NCBI RefSeq assembly: GCF_001678475.1
Contig: NZ_JTJR01000025.1
Coordinates: forward strand, 1 to 64,000
Origin: Gallibacterium genomosp. 3
Lineage (GTDB): Bacteria; Pseudomonadota; Gammaproteobacteria; Enterobacterales; Pasteurellaceae
Direction: 5' to 3'
Length of the DNA stretch: 64,000 nt
Part shown: in pieces, positions 1 to 9,871 of the stretch
Layout of the letters: every line of letters starts with the position of its first letter
How positions within the stretch are numbered: the stretch's first letter is position 1
Notes under the pieces: model-generated
Told to the model about the DNA's origin: nothing
The model's database searches: none
What the model saw: only the letters and a program-made list of their open reading frames with translations
Translations under genes and position numbers: made by a program

Positions 1-470
1 TCATCAATCCTCTTTTACCATCGCAGGTAATTAATTGAATAATATAGCTTTTTGCTCTTAATCTATTCAGTGCAAGCTGGTAATAAATCACTTTTTCGGT
101 TCGAACAAAATGAGGGGAAACTACATTAGTTGAATTCGAATCAATTAACACTAATACGCCAAAATAACGACCGAAAAAAGTCGTATCCATAACGATATTC
201 AGGTATCGATTTAAAGGCTGTTTTAAAGCGGTTTTAGGAGCTTTATCAATATATCTTTGAATAGTTCTCACTGAACAATGATATTTAACGGCAAGTTGTT
301 GATAGGTTTGCTTTCCAGATATGTAATCTGACCAAATTTTATTTGGGACTAATTTAGTCTTGAAGGTAAATATCTTATGGCACTGATGACAAAAATATCG
401 CTGAATATTATTTGATGTACCCTGTTTCTTTATTTTTGTACTTTGGCAAAATGGATAGTTTTTTGTTCAT
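1..470 (-). CDS. IS256-like transposase, variant Zn-binding type, N-terminal part
   Basis: The visible part encodes a small zinc-finger-like start (Y-P-F-C then C-H-Q-C), an HTH-like stretch with TYQQLAVKYHCSVRTIQRYI, and the start of the DDE catalytic core (IVMDTTFFGRYFG, then TCDGKRG). It matches the complete copy at 47042-47970 along its length. The first zinc-ligand position is Tyr instead of Cys. The only sensible ATG (468-470) is out of frame with the rest. A -1 shift on the AAAAAA run at 459-464 joins them. The frame is cut by the window edge, so I cannot say whether this copy is intact. Confidence 0.7.
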
Positions 471-486
471 ATTTCAAAAAGAGGAC

Positions 487-513
487 TTAAAGCCTTGTAC
501 TATAAGGCTTTAA
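487..513. promoter_or_regulatory. Conserved IS leader hairpin
   Basis: A perfect 10-bp stem (TTAAAGCCTT / AAGGCTTTAA) with a 7-nt loop lies between the terminal repeat and the transposase ATG. The complete IS copy has the same structure at 47000-47026 with an identical loop (ATAGTAC in the sense of the gene). It may insulate the transposase from outside transcription or sequester its ribosome binding site; that role is inferred. Confidence 0.6.
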
Positions 514-547
514 GCCTGCTTTTAGCAACAAATTTGTCTATTACACC

Positions 548-876
548 AAATTCTTTTTATAACTATTTTTAATACTTTTGCTATTATTTTTGGTTTTTCT
601 TGCCTTTGATTTGTAATTTTTCTTTATTGATGTAGCTAGGAAGAATTGCAGAAAAAACAATTTCTTATTTATCTTCAGAAAGGTAACTTAACGTTAGTTC
701 TTTGTTATTAAGGATTGCAAAATAATTTAGCAATTTGAGTAGTTTAGTGAATTAAAACTAATTTTTTAGAGTTATAATAGTTTATTCAGGAGAAATGAGA
801 TGATATTTAAGGCGGTTTTAAATAAAAAGAGTTGTTAAATAACAACTCTTTTATCTACTATACTAAGTCAATTATA
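548..876. other. AT-rich intergenic region with a short promoter-like/terminator pair
   Basis: No real gene is visible between the IS end and the autotransporter remnant. The plus strand has a TATAAT at 773-778, a Shine-Dalgarno AGGAG before a 12-codon ORF (start 801), and the hairpin at 828-853. Together these could give a short transcript of about 70 nt. No good -35 box is visible, so this is weak. Confidence 0.35.
828..853. terminator. Bidirectional rho-independent terminator
   Basis: AAGAGTTGTT and AACAACTCTT form a perfect stem with a short loop, flanked by A and T runs on both sides. It lies 24 bases downstream of the stop codon of the minus-strand autotransporter remnant and probably ended that transcript. 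Confidence 0.75.
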
Positions 877-2319
877 TTAAAATTCAAATCGGTAATTAAT
901 TCCCCAATTTAAACCATGAAACTTAGTTTTAGTATAGTGGTTATAGCCTAATAAAGCACCAATATGAGATTGTTTACTTAATGTTTTTTCAATAGATAAC
1001 TTGCTTGATAGTTTATATTCTTTAAATGTATTTTGGCTGCTTACATCTTCTGGAATAATAAAAGTTTTTTGGTTAGGAGCAAGACTACCGTCTGTAGATG
1101 CGCTGCGTACTGTAACAGTCTTAAGTACTTCTGAATAATAAAGCGGAACACCATGTGTATTGACATAGGATACGCCTAAATCTAAACCAATATTCCAATC
1201 ATTAAATTTATATTCTGTTAGTAGATTAAGCCCTGCTAGATGTACTTCAATATCTGGTAGGCGGTAATCTAGATAAGAATTGACTTTAACGTCAGTACCA
1301 TCAGTTTTACCATATTGATAACTGATTGATGGGGTAAAAGTTAGTTGTTGGTTAAACTGATATTGATAAGCTGCTTTTAATGTTAGGTCAATACTTTTTG
1401 TATGATAAGAAGCTGATTGAGTAATAACATTATATTGATATGGTGTTTCAGGGGTGTTATTAATTGTATCAATATTTTTTACTGTAATATGATGTCGATT
1501 AATATTTCCTAAAGCAGATAAGATTAAATTATTATGTTGATAATTGGTATATAGCCCTAACCCAATAACTTTATCTTTTGTTGGTGATGTATTATTTTTA
1601 GGTTGAGTTTTATTGTTATAAGATAAATTAGTAAATAACCCAACATTTACATTTTCTGTTGGTTTTATATGGTAACCTAATGTTAAATAAGGTTGGGTAA
1701 TTTTTGTCGTATTATTATTGAGATATTGGCTTGATAAATCTGTGAATACGCCGCCCTTACGTTGCAGTGATAAGTCTAGCTGTTGTAGATTGAATTGTAA
1801 TTCAGCATATTGGCTACCTAATAAAGAGGAAGTTTGAGTCGCTATCGGCTGGCTAGTTAGTAACGGAAGAACTACTGCTGTATATAAAGATGAAATACGT
1901 GACTCACTATCTTGTAATTCTTTTATGTCAGTAAAAATTTGATTAGCTTGCTCTTGGGTTAAATCTTTTAAGTTAGGAAAGAGCTGCTGACTCTGATTAA
2001 TAATAGGTTTGAAAGGAGTTAAGACTTGTCTTAAAACATTTGCAGATTGAGCTGGGTTATTTGGATCTAATTTATTTGCCGTAAATATAGCCTGAATTTG
2101 AGGTACTTTAATGAGGGAATTCCATTCTATAAAGGCTTTTTTATTATTAGAGTTATCAAATGCTTCTTTTTTGCTATTATAATTCTATACTTCAGTACCG
2201 AGTACACTTAATGCATCAGTTAGTTGTGTATCAATTTGGTTAGGTGTTAATGCTTGTGTAGTTGAAGCAGAAAAGAGAAGAGTAGAAATTGCTAGCAGTT
2301 TGAAAGGTAAAGTTTTCAT
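877..2319 (-). pseudogene. Autotransporter-like outer-membrane beta-barrel protein, amber codon at codon 45
   Basis: One continuous minus-strand frame of 480 codons runs from ATG 2319 to TAA 877-879, interrupted only by TAG at 2185-2187. The start has a convincing signal peptide (MKTLPFKLLAISTLLFSAS, then TTQA). The second half alternates short hydrophobic and polar strands and ends in Phe (GINYRFEF), as outer-membrane barrels recognised by the Bam machinery do. It resembles autotransporter barrel domains; I do not recognise the passenger. There is no methionine after the stop, so internal re-initiation is unlikely. An AAGGAT ribosome site lies 7 nt before the ATG. A single CAG-to-TAG change would explain the break. 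Recent decay and an assembly error are both possible. Confidence 0.75.
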
Positions 2320-2341
2320 CATTAATATCCTTAGTTTAAAT

Positions 2342-2370
2342 ATTATATAACCAATGGGGGCTTTTTTCCC
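2342..2370 (-). promoter_or_regulatory. Putative promoter of the autotransporter-like gene
   Basis: On the minus strand a perfect TATAAT (2347-2342) lies 22 bases before the ATG. The -35 position, 17 bases further upstream, falls on the edge of the G10 tract and has no good TTGACA match. Tract length would therefore alter what lies at and upstream of -35. Inferred from sequence only. Confidence 0.45.
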
Positions 2371-2377
2371 CCCCCCC
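2368..2377. repeat. Homopolymeric tract, 10 C (G10 on the gene strand)
   Basis: An uninterrupted run of ten C lies about 48 bases upstream of the autotransporter-like start codon at 2319, next to a TATAAT box. Runs of this length change by slipped-strand mispairing, and in Pasteurellaceae and Neisseria they often control surface proteins. The functional role here is inferred. Confidence 0.85.
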
Positions 2378-2558
2378 TAAGAAAAGCTATTAATGGGGAT
2401 ATTTTTAGATATGCTTGCTTCATTATATAACCTATGTATAGGTTAAAAGGTAAGCAGTAACATTCTACTATTAATCAACATAATTATGCAATTTTTTATT
2501 TATAAAATAATTTTTAAATTTTATTACTAGATTTATTTACTGTATCTTTAAATAATTC

Positions 2559-4043
2559 TTAATAAAAATATAGTGATATCTGTAAAGAAAGAAGGAATTT
2601 TTGTTCTTGCTGTAATTCCGTTTTTAGTAATGGATTACGAGTTAAATACTCATCAGGAAAAACTAATTGCCATTTTTGCGTAGCAGAATAGGAGAGCTGG
2701 ATCTCTGTTAATTCGGTTGCTTGTCTTGTTTTATTGAAAATGACGGCAAAACGTAATAATAAAATAAGTGTTAGTACATCATCATTCGTATAGCGATAGC
2801 AATCCGGAATATCGGCAATTCTAAATGTCCCAGTATGGAAACGTGCGAGGATAGCGAGTAAACGTTGCTGTTCACTATCAAATCCCGGTAGTTCTGTATT
2901 TTGTAAAATATAAGCGGAATGTTTTTGAACATTACGGTGGTTAATCACAATGCCCACTTCATGGGTTAATGCAGCATAAAATAGGATTTGACTTAATTCA
3001 TAAGCAAATCGTTCTTCTTGCCAAGAGTGAAATTGTTTCGCTAGCATTTGTGCGACTTGTGAAACTCGCGCTGCTTGCTCACGATCCAAATTAAACTGTT
3101 GATTTAAACTATTAACAGTACGCTCACGGATATTGCTTACGCGGAATTTATCTTCAAAGTTATACATTACCCCTTCACGGACAGCACCATCAGAGTAACG
3201 CATAGATTTAATTTGGAATGTTTCAAATAGTGCAACGAGAATTGCTAAACCTGGTACAAAAACATCAATACGATTATGGTGTAAGCCAGGTAAATGAATC
3301 TGATTAAAATGTTCTGCTTTTAAAGTTCGCTCAACTAATTCATTTAAACGTGGGAGGGTAATTAAACCGTCTTTAAAGTGGAGAGCTAATAAAACTTCAC
3401 TCACAGTTTTAATTGTACCAGAAGAACCTAAAGTCGCTTCCCAACCTAATTGACGATATTCCCACGCTAAATCCTCAATTTTTTCTAATGCACACTGCTT
3501 AGCCTGTTGGAAACGTTCAACGCTTAGTTTTCCATCATTAAAAAAACGTTTAGCAAAACTAACACATCCCATATGACGACTTTCTGCAATAAGTGGCGTA
3601 AAGTCATCGCCAATAATCATTTCTGTAGAACCACCACCAATATCAATGACCAGTTTGCGTCCTTTTTCTGGTTGTGTGTGGGAAACGCCTGCATAAATTA
3701 ATTTTGCTTCTTGTTGACCAGAAATAATATTAATTTTGTAAGGGAAGACACGAGCGGCTTGACGTAAAAATTCATCACTATTAACTGCTCGACGTAAGGT
3801 ATAAGTACCGATGACTTGTACATTTTCAGCAGGAAAGCCTTGTAAACGTTCAGAGAAAAGAGCAAGACAAGCAATACCACGATCGATAGCTTGTTGACTA
3901 AGTACTTGATTGCGATCTAAACCTTCTGCTAATTGGACTTTTTGTTTTAATCTAGAAAGAATCTGGATTGAGCCATTAACAATACGAGCAACAATCATAT
4001 GGAAACTGTTTGATCCGAGATCTACAACGGCGATTTCTTTCAT
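2559..4043 (-). CDS. ppx: Exopolyphosphatase / guanosine pentaphosphatase (Ppx/GppA family)
   Basis: This 494-aa cytoplasmic enzyme belongs to the family that removes terminal phosphate from polyphosphate or converts pppGpp to ppGpp. The actin-like ATPase motifs are visible: DLGSNSFHM at residues 8-16, the SGQQEAKL region with the likely catalytic Glu near 112, and DIGGGSTE at 134-141. A C-terminal HD-like region follows (LTHEVGIVINHR). MGCVSFAKRFF and RYSDGAVREGV look more like Ppx than GppA, but the length equals E. coli GppA, so gppA is a possible name. It follows tamB by 18 bases on the same strand. Confidence 0.9.
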   Translation of the reverse strand: MKEIAVVDLGSNSFHMIVARIVNGSIQILSRLKQKVQLAEGLDRNQVLSQQAIDRGIACLALFSERLQGFPAENVQVIGTYTLRRAVNSDEFLRQAARVFPYKINIISGQQEAKLIYAGVSHTQPEKGRKLVIDIGGGSTEMIIGDDFTPLIAESRHMGCVSFAKRFFNDGKLSVERFQQAKQCALEKIEDLAWEYRQLGWEATLGSSGTIKTVSEVLLALHFKDGLITLPRLNELVERTLKAEHFNQIHLPGLHHNRIDVFVPGLAILVALFETFQIKSMRYSDGAVREGVMYNFEDKFRVSNIRERTVNSLNQQFNLDREQAARVSQVAQMLAKQFHSWQEERFAYELSQILFYAALTHEVGIVINHRNVQKHSAYILQNTELPGFDSEQQRLLAILARFHTGTFRIADIPDCYRYTNDDVLTLILLLRFAVIFNKTRQATELTEIQLSYSATQKWQLVFPDEYLTRNPLLKTELQQEQKFLLSLQISLYFY

Positions 4044-4061
4044 AATAATTTACCTGCGTGC

Positions 4062-7000
4062 TTAGTGTTCAAATTGATATAGAAGATCAACAGCTTGTGA
4101 TGTTCCTGATACTGATTGTAAATATAATTTCGGTAATAATCGATAGCGAAGTGTTAATTCTGCTAATGGTTCGAACAATCCTACACCATATTTAACTTGC
4201 AGACGTGGTGTTAAATAACCACTAACGACAACTTGCGATTGATCACCAAGACCTTGTGTTTCTAAGTTAAGATTTTGGATACCAAAGGTTTCACCAATTT
4301 GTCCGACCATTTTACCTGTCTTAGATAAGCTCATACTAATTAAAGCTGCACCTAGGGATGCACTTGATCCAGCATTTTCAGAGGATAACGCACGGCCTGT
4401 TAATAAATAAGAGAGGGCATTGTCTTGTGACATTGATGGTTCGGAGAATACTTGAATCGTTGGCGATTCAGCTAAACCTGAAACACGAATCCCTGCTGTT
4501 ACGGTATTGGTTTCCATCGCATTTGGATTGCGAATTGCTTCGATATTTAAGGTCGGTTGTGATGGTAATCCGGAGAAGATAATTTCTCCTTTACGAATTA
4601 ATAAATCTTGCCCAAATGAAGCATAACGACCATTTATTAAATGGATTTGTCCAAATAAACCGAGTTGATTATCTTGCTGACGTACATTTAACGTACCTTC
4701 TAGGCGACTTTTTAGACCATAGGCACTAACTTGGACGCGTTGTCCAAGGTTAATCATAATGTTGGTGGATAAAAAGGCGTTTTCTTTTTCACTTAGTTTT
4801 TTCAAACTTTGTTTAGCCGATAACTTTGGCTGTTGTTCCAAAATTACTTCATCAGCACTCACACCAATAGCACTTTCTGGTAATTGTTCGATTTCAATAT
4901 TTGCAAAAGGCACATCGACCTGTCCCTCGACATTGAGATGGTTTGGTTGAGCTTGTAGATGAATATCTGGCACGATAGTCAATTTTGCCATTTCTGGAAT
5001 GGTCAGTGAGAATTGGTCAGAAGTTGCTGAAAGATTGGCTTTCCAATTATTTAATACTCGCCAGTCACTATCACCGCGTAAGCGTAATGTTCCTTCTTTA
5101 GTCACAATTTCGCCATCCATAGTAGAGTGGTTACCATTGAAATTTAAATTGGCAAAACCATCGGTAATCGTAAATGGTAAGGCTGGCATAGAAGTAGTTA
5201 ATTGGGTAAGGGCGAGTTTCCCATGAATTTGAGGGTTATTTAAATTACCTGCTAGTCGTAAGTTGGCATTAATATTACCATCTACACGATCCCCAGCATT
5301 TAAAAATTGTTTAATTAAAGCAAGTTTGAGTTGATTTAATTGGATTGTACCGCCCAATTCTGGTGTTGCATTTAAATGATCCACAGTTAAATTCGTATTA
5401 ATGCCTCCATTATCACGAATTTTAATTTCAGTTTTTGCGGTAAGTTTATTGTCTTTAATTTTACCGTCTAAGGTTAATTTGTTCAGTTCAAGATTGAAAC
5501 GGCGATAATCCATTTTTTGTAATAATGCTAAACGAGAACTATCTAAATGTAACGTTAAATCAAAAGGTTTATCTTGATACCAATTTACTTCACCCTCTAA
5601 ATCAAATTGAGAATTTAATTGGGTGTTATCAGTTAAAAATTGTTTTAAGAAAGTCAGATTAGCTTGCTGTAATTTAAATGGAATATGACCTTCAATACCT
5701 GCGGTAAATGCTTGCGGGAAACAGAGTGGCAAGCTGTTATTTTGCCAACAATGCGCAGAAATTTTTGCTAATTTTTCTTGATTTAAGTAATTGATCTTAA
5801 TTGTTTTATCAGCATTAAATTTACCGATTAAGGTATCAAGCTGTGTATTGCTTAATTCTCCTTGCCAAGTTTGTTTATCACGATCGAAGCTACCTTGTAA
5901 ATCAAGATCAATAGATGCCGGTTTGCCATTAGAACGGAGCTGTAAGGTATGTTGATGTTCGTCCCCACTAGCTTTTAAATCAATTTGAGAAAGTTGAACA
6001 CTTTCGCCATATTTGAATTGAGCTAAGTTAAGATCCAGGTAACCGCGTAAGTTTTGCTGATCACTTTGTACTTTTCCTTTAATCGTGGCTTTTTGTAATA
6101 GAAGATCTGCAATATGTAGATGTGGGATCGTTAGATCCAGATCTAATTCTGGTTGTTGAATATCGCCTGTGATATGTGCAGTTCCTATTGCAGAAACATC
6201 TAAACCTTTATATAAACCAGTAAGATTTGGCGCATTAACCGTTAAATTAAATTGAGAATCTTTCGCTAATTTCCCATTAAATGCTAAGTGGTTATTGCCA
6301 TAATGGAAATCGAATTGTTTGCTCAATAAAGGCAGCGTATTACTTAAAGCAAGATCTCCTTTAATAGAAAGTGGCTTGTTATCGGCATTTCCGGTTAAGT
6401 CAATGGTTGGCACATTGACTTGCCAGCCTTGCGCATCCACTTTACCCGATGAAGCAAGTTTACCTGAAACTGTTGCCAACCAATCTACGCTATGGAAGTA
6501 GCGATATACGTTTAGATGTTGTAATTGGAGTTGACTATCCCAAGTAACACCATTTCGCCATGTCACGTTACCTTGTAAATCAAGATTACCATTTAAGCCT
6601 GAAAGCGCGGCTTGTTCAATGGTAAATTGATCAATAGAACCATATCCTTTTAAATCTACATCTACTGTAGGAGAGTGCATACCCTCAACATTTCCTTGTA
6701 AATTCGCTTGATAATTCAATAGATCACCGGTGACGGCTAAATGTGTTTTTACTAAACGAATCTGATCCGTAGCAGGATTACTCTCTTTTGGTAAGTAGAG
6801 AGGATATTTAGCTTGTTGTATCAATAAATCTAGAGAAAGAGGCAGTTTCTCTTCAGATAAGGCAACTTGAGCATTTAATGTTGCGTCAGCTAACCCTTTA
6901 ACGGTGAGTGCAGTGCTGAGTTTGCCATATAATTCGCCATTGGCGGTCAGATTGAAGTCAGTTTCTGGCAAGATCACCTGTTCTTTCTTTTGCTGATCAA

Positions 7001-8039
7001 GCTGTTTTTGTTGGTGTAATTTACCAGTCAACGAGAGTTGTAATGGGTATTTATCTTGTTGTGATAAGTTTGCAGTACCATTCAGATCGAACAGAGTACT
7101 GTTTATTTGTAAGGTAGAAAGTTTGATTTGCTGTTGATCAGCAGTGGCTTGAATAGCAATAGTCGGGATCTTAATTTCTGAAACTGTTTTCCCTTTTGTC
7201 GTTTGTTTCTGATATAACCAATCTTTTGCAGTCAAGTTTTCAATATACAAGGTAACTGGTAGTTGGAAAGGATGTTGGGCATCTAATAGCGGTTGTGCCA
7301 ACTGTTGCTTTAATGCTTCCCAATCGGTTGGTTGGGTAGTTGTTGTTTGTTCTGTATCAGATTTTTGTTCGACTTGAATTGGTAATTCTACTTCATCTGC
7401 TAGAGTTTCTATCCATTGTAATCCATTAATTTCAGTGGGTAACAGATGGATGCCATTTGCCATTGAAGCCTGTAAGCCGGATGAAAAATGTTCTAAGCGC
7501 AGTAGTTGGTTATCAAGTTTTAGCGAAAATTTATCAATTTCAAGCTGTTTAAGATCAATATCCACAGGTAGTGCAAAACCAGAACTACTACTTTGTTCAG
7601 GTTCTGGTTGTTTTGGTAGTTGTGATGTATCAATGGCAATCTGAGGTTGACTTAGTTTAAGTTGATTAATGCATACGCCCATATGAAGTAAGCAATTAGG
7701 ATCAAGTTGTAAACGCGCTTGAGCGATACTGACATCAACACCTGCTGTACGATAAGTTAAATGATCTAATTGCAAACCTTGTTCTAAATTTCCACTGACA
7801 CGTTCGATTGAGAGATCATTAAGTTTTTCATCTAAAAACGTGATTAATTTTTGTTGTGCAGTTTGGCTTTTTAATAAGGTAACGAGCAGAATAATAATCA
7901 GCAGAAGTAAGCTGATTAAACTAAGAATAAGCCATTTAATAATACGACGACCTTTACTTTTTTTAGTTGTTGGCAAAGATGCTGATGATGTATCGGTAGT
8001 CGATGATTGTTGTTCTTGTTCTTTTTCTTGTTGTTTCAC
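4062..8039 (-). CDS. tamB: Translocation and assembly module inner-membrane subunit TamB
   Basis: This 1325-aa protein is the large inner-membrane and periplasmic partner of TamA. TamB is implicated in autotransporter assembly and, as an AsmA-like bridge, in phospholipid transport to the outer membrane. A single membrane anchor (about residues 33-56) is followed by a very long beta-rich region and the conserved C-terminal DUF490/TamB domain, which ends in LLYQFEH. Length is close to the E. coli protein (about 1260 aa). The start codon overlaps the tamA stop by 4 bases, so the two are translationally coupled. Two autotransporter-type genes in this window could be clients; that link is inferred. 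Confidence 0.95.
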   Translation of the reverse strand: MKQQEKEQEQQSSTTDTSSASLPTTKKSKGRRIIKWLILSLISLLLLIIILLVTLLKSQTAQQKLITFLDEKLNDLSIERVSGNLEQGLQLDHLTYRTAGVDVSIAQARLQLDPNCLLHMGVCINQLKLSQPQIAIDTSQLPKQPEPEQSSSSGFALPVDIDLKQLEIDKFSLKLDNQLLRLEHFSSGLQASMANGIHLLPTEINGLQWIETLADEVELPIQVEQKSDTEQTTTTQPTDWEALKQQLAQPLLDAQHPFQLPVTLYIENLTAKDWLYQKQTTKGKTVSEIKIPTIAIQATADQQQIKLSTLQINSTLFDLNGTANLSQQDKYPLQLSLTGKLHQQKQLDQQKKEQVILPETDFNLTANGELYGKLSTALTVKGLADATLNAQVALSEEKLPLSLDLLIQQAKYPLYLPKESNPATDQIRLVKTHLAVTGDLLNYQANLQGNVEGMHSPTVDVDLKGYGSIDQFTIEQAALSGLNGNLDLQGNVTWRNGVTWDSQLQLQHLNVYRYFHSVDWLATVSGKLASSGKVDAQGWQVNVPTIDLTGNADNKPLSIKGDLALSNTLPLLSKQFDFHYGNNHLAFNGKLAKDSQFNLTVNAPNLTGLYKGLDVSAIGTAHITGDIQQPELDLDLTIPHLHIADLLLQKATIKGKVQSDQQNLRGYLDLNLAQFKYGESVQLSQIDLKASGDEHQHTLQLRSNGKPASIDLDLQGSFDRDKQTWQGELSNTQLDTLIGKFNADKTIKINYLNQEKLAKISAHCWQNNSLPLCFPQAFTAGIEGHIPFKLQQANLTFLKQFLTDNTQLNSQFDLEGEVNWYQDKPFDLTLHLDSSRLALLQKMDYRRFNLELNKLTLDGKIKDNKLTAKTEIKIRDNGGINTNLTVDHLNATPELGGTIQLNQLKLALIKQFLNAGDRVDGNINANLRLAGNLNNPQIHGKLALTQLTTSMPALPFTITDGFANLNFNGNHSTMDGEIVTKEGTLRLRGDSDWRVLNNWKANLSATSDQFSLTIPEMAKLTIVPDIHLQAQPNHLNVEGQVDVPFANIEIEQLPESAIGVSADEVILEQQPKLSAKQSLKKLSEKENAFLSTNIMINLGQRVQVSAYGLKSRLEGTLNVRQQDNQLGLFGQIHLINGRYASFGQDLLIRKGEIIFSGLPSQPTLNIEAIRNPNAMETNTVTAGIRVSGLAESPTIQVFSEPSMSQDNALSYLLTGRALSSENAGSSASLGAALISMSLSKTGKMVGQIGETFGIQNLNLETQGLGDQSQVVVSGYLTPRLQVKYGVGLFEPLAELTLRYRLLPKLYLQSVSGTSQAVDLLYQFEH

Positions 8040-9775
8040 AGTTCTGATCCTATACCAATATAAAACTCAATATTTTTACTATTATCTTTGTCATTAATTG
8101 GTGTGGCGATATCAAATTTGACTGCACCAATTGGTGAGTTCCAACGAACCCCAACACCAGCTCCTTTGCGTAATTCAGAAAAGGTAAACTTATTAGCAGC
8201 AAAACCGGTGTCATAAAAAATAGCGCTCCACCATTTCGGATACACTTGGTATTGATATTCAACACTTGATGTGAATAAGCGATTACCACCGACTAATTTA
8301 TTATCATCATCACGTGGAGAAATTTTGTGATAACCGTATCCTCTAACGCTGCGATCACCTCCAGCAAAGAAGCGTAATGCAGGTGGAATTTTGTCAAAAT
8401 CTTTGGTGGATAAATACCCTATTTCTGCTCTTACGAGAAACCGATGATTTTCTGCATAGGTACGGATCCATGAAGTGGAGGCGATAGCAGAATAGAAATC
8501 GACTTCAGAACCAAATAATTTATTTCCCCAGTTTAAGGTAATTTTTTGTGAATCTCCCCAGTAAGGGAATAATCCGCCTCGTAAGCGAGTACGGTTAAAT
8601 CCAGCCGTTGGGTAGATAAGCAACGTATGGTTAGAAACGCCGGCTTGAGTGAAGTTATCATAGTGCGCTCTTACCCCAAAAGAGTTTTGCCAGCCTGTGG
8701 CACGATTCCAATAACGTAATACCGCTAAGTTTAAGCCAGAGGTCTTCGTATCGTTATCGTTCTCTTCCTCATACCCAGTTGAGATTTCATAATAATAGTT
8801 CAACGGATTTTTCAGTAATGGTATTTTGTAAGTGGCTTCTATTGTCTTTTTTGGGGCAGAAATATAGAAATTTGATGAAAAACTATGGCCACGACTATTG
8901 ATCCAGGGTTTATTCCAGCCAAATTGTAGGCGTGGACCTACATCAGTACCATAACCAATCCCGATCTCATAACTGTTTTTTAAACGTGGTTGGACTAATA
9001 CTTCCAGATCAACTTGTTTGGTTTTCTTATTCACATTAGGTTGTACTAACACAGATTTAAACCAGTTGCTGGCAGATAGATCGGTGCTGAGTTCAGAAAG
9101 ATCATTAATGAAATAAGGATCGCCTTGATGAATTTTTAAAATATTATGCAAGTAGGCATCTTTGATTTGTGAACCTTTAAAACTAATATCACCATAATGG
9201 TAACGTTTACCACTATCAAAGGTGAGTTGCCAATAAGCTTCATAAACTGAAGGAATTATGGCTAAGCGGTGTGTTAAAAATTCTGAATCAAAGTAGCCTT
9301 TTGCTAAGGCGGTTTTTTCTATTTTTGCTTTATAGTCATCATAGACACTTTGGTCTAAAACAGTTCCCGCTTTAGGCAACTGCTTTTTTAAGGCAAGAAA
9401 GTTTTCGTCCTGTTCAGCTTCACCAAGAATTTGTACTTGTGTTTCAGCAATTTTTACTGGCTTATCTAATTTCACATTAGCGACTAATAAATCTTTAGCT
9501 TGATTTAGTTGTGGCACAAATTGATAATCAATTTTGCTGTTAAAATAACCCACCGCACGCAATGCTTCATCAATTGCTTTACTGGCTAAATAGTGATAAC
9601 GATCAGAGTCTTCTACAGGAATATCTTTTAGTGTGGAAAGGTGGACGGTAACATTATTATACGCTTTTTTATTGTCGATACCTTTCACTTGTAACTCAAG
9701 TGCTTTATCAGCCATTGCATTGGTAAAAATGCATAGCCCAATTAGGGCAGAAAAAAAGGATTTGTTCCACTGCAT
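8036..9775 (-). CDS. tamA: Translocation and assembly module outer-membrane protein TamA
   Basis: A 579-aa Omp85-family outer-membrane protein. A signal peptide covers about residues 1-22 (ending TNAMA). Three POTRA-like domains follow to about residue 265, then a 16-strand barrel domain. The conserved barrel-interior loop motif is visible as RFFAGGDRSVRGYGY. The last residues are GIGSEL rather than the usual terminal aromatic, and TamA proteins vary here. It is first in the tamA-tamB pair. Confidence 0.95.
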   Translation of the reverse strand: MQWNKSFFSALIGLCIFTNAMADKALELQVKGIDNKKAYNNVTVHLSTLKDIPVEDSDRYHYLASKAIDEALRAVGYFNSKIDYQFVPQLNQAKDLLVANVKLDKPVKIAETQVQILGEAEQDENFLALKKQLPKAGTVLDQSVYDDYKAKIEKTALAKGYFDSEFLTHRLAIIPSVYEAYWQLTFDSGKRYHYGDISFKGSQIKDAYLHNILKIHQGDPYFINDLSELSTDLSASNWFKSVLVQPNVNKKTKQVDLEVLVQPRLKNSYEIGIGYGTDVGPRLQFGWNKPWINSRGHSFSSNFYISAPKKTIEATYKIPLLKNPLNYYYEISTGYEEENDNDTKTSGLNLAVLRYWNRATGWQNSFGVRAHYDNFTQAGVSNHTLLIYPTAGFNRTRLRGGLFPYWGDSQKITLNWGNKLFGSEVDFYSAIASTSWIRTYAENHRFLVRAEIGYLSTKDFDKIPPALRFFAGGDRSVRGYGYHKISPRDDDNKLVGGNRLFTSSVEYQYQVYPKWWSAIFYDTGFAANKFTFSELRKGAGVGVRWNSPIGAVKFDIATPINDKDNSKNIEFYIGIGSEL

Positions 9776-9871
9776 TTTTTGAATCCTTTGTAATGTCTAA
9801 ATCATATACATACGTTAATACTTGCCAACGTTAACAATATATAACTGACTTTTCAAGAATCTGTAAAAAAT

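Larger units (their letters stand above)
1..547 (-). mobile_element. IS256-like insertion sequence, partial (runs off left edge)
   Basis: This is the 5' half of an insertion sequence read on the minus strand. Its outer end at 524-547 resembles the terminal inverted repeat of the complete copy at 46966-48055 (shared core AATAGACAAA, with a few differences). The transposase reading frame stays open to base 1, so the 3' half lies outside the window. The two copies match clearly at protein level but differ at many positions, so they are related elements rather than a recent duplication. The target duplication cannot be checked because only one end is visible. Confidence 0.8.

Noticed and set aside
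2185-2187. TAG as pyrrolysine or programmed read-through
   Set aside because: No pyrrolysine machinery is expected in this group and no read-through context is visible; a point mutation is simpler.
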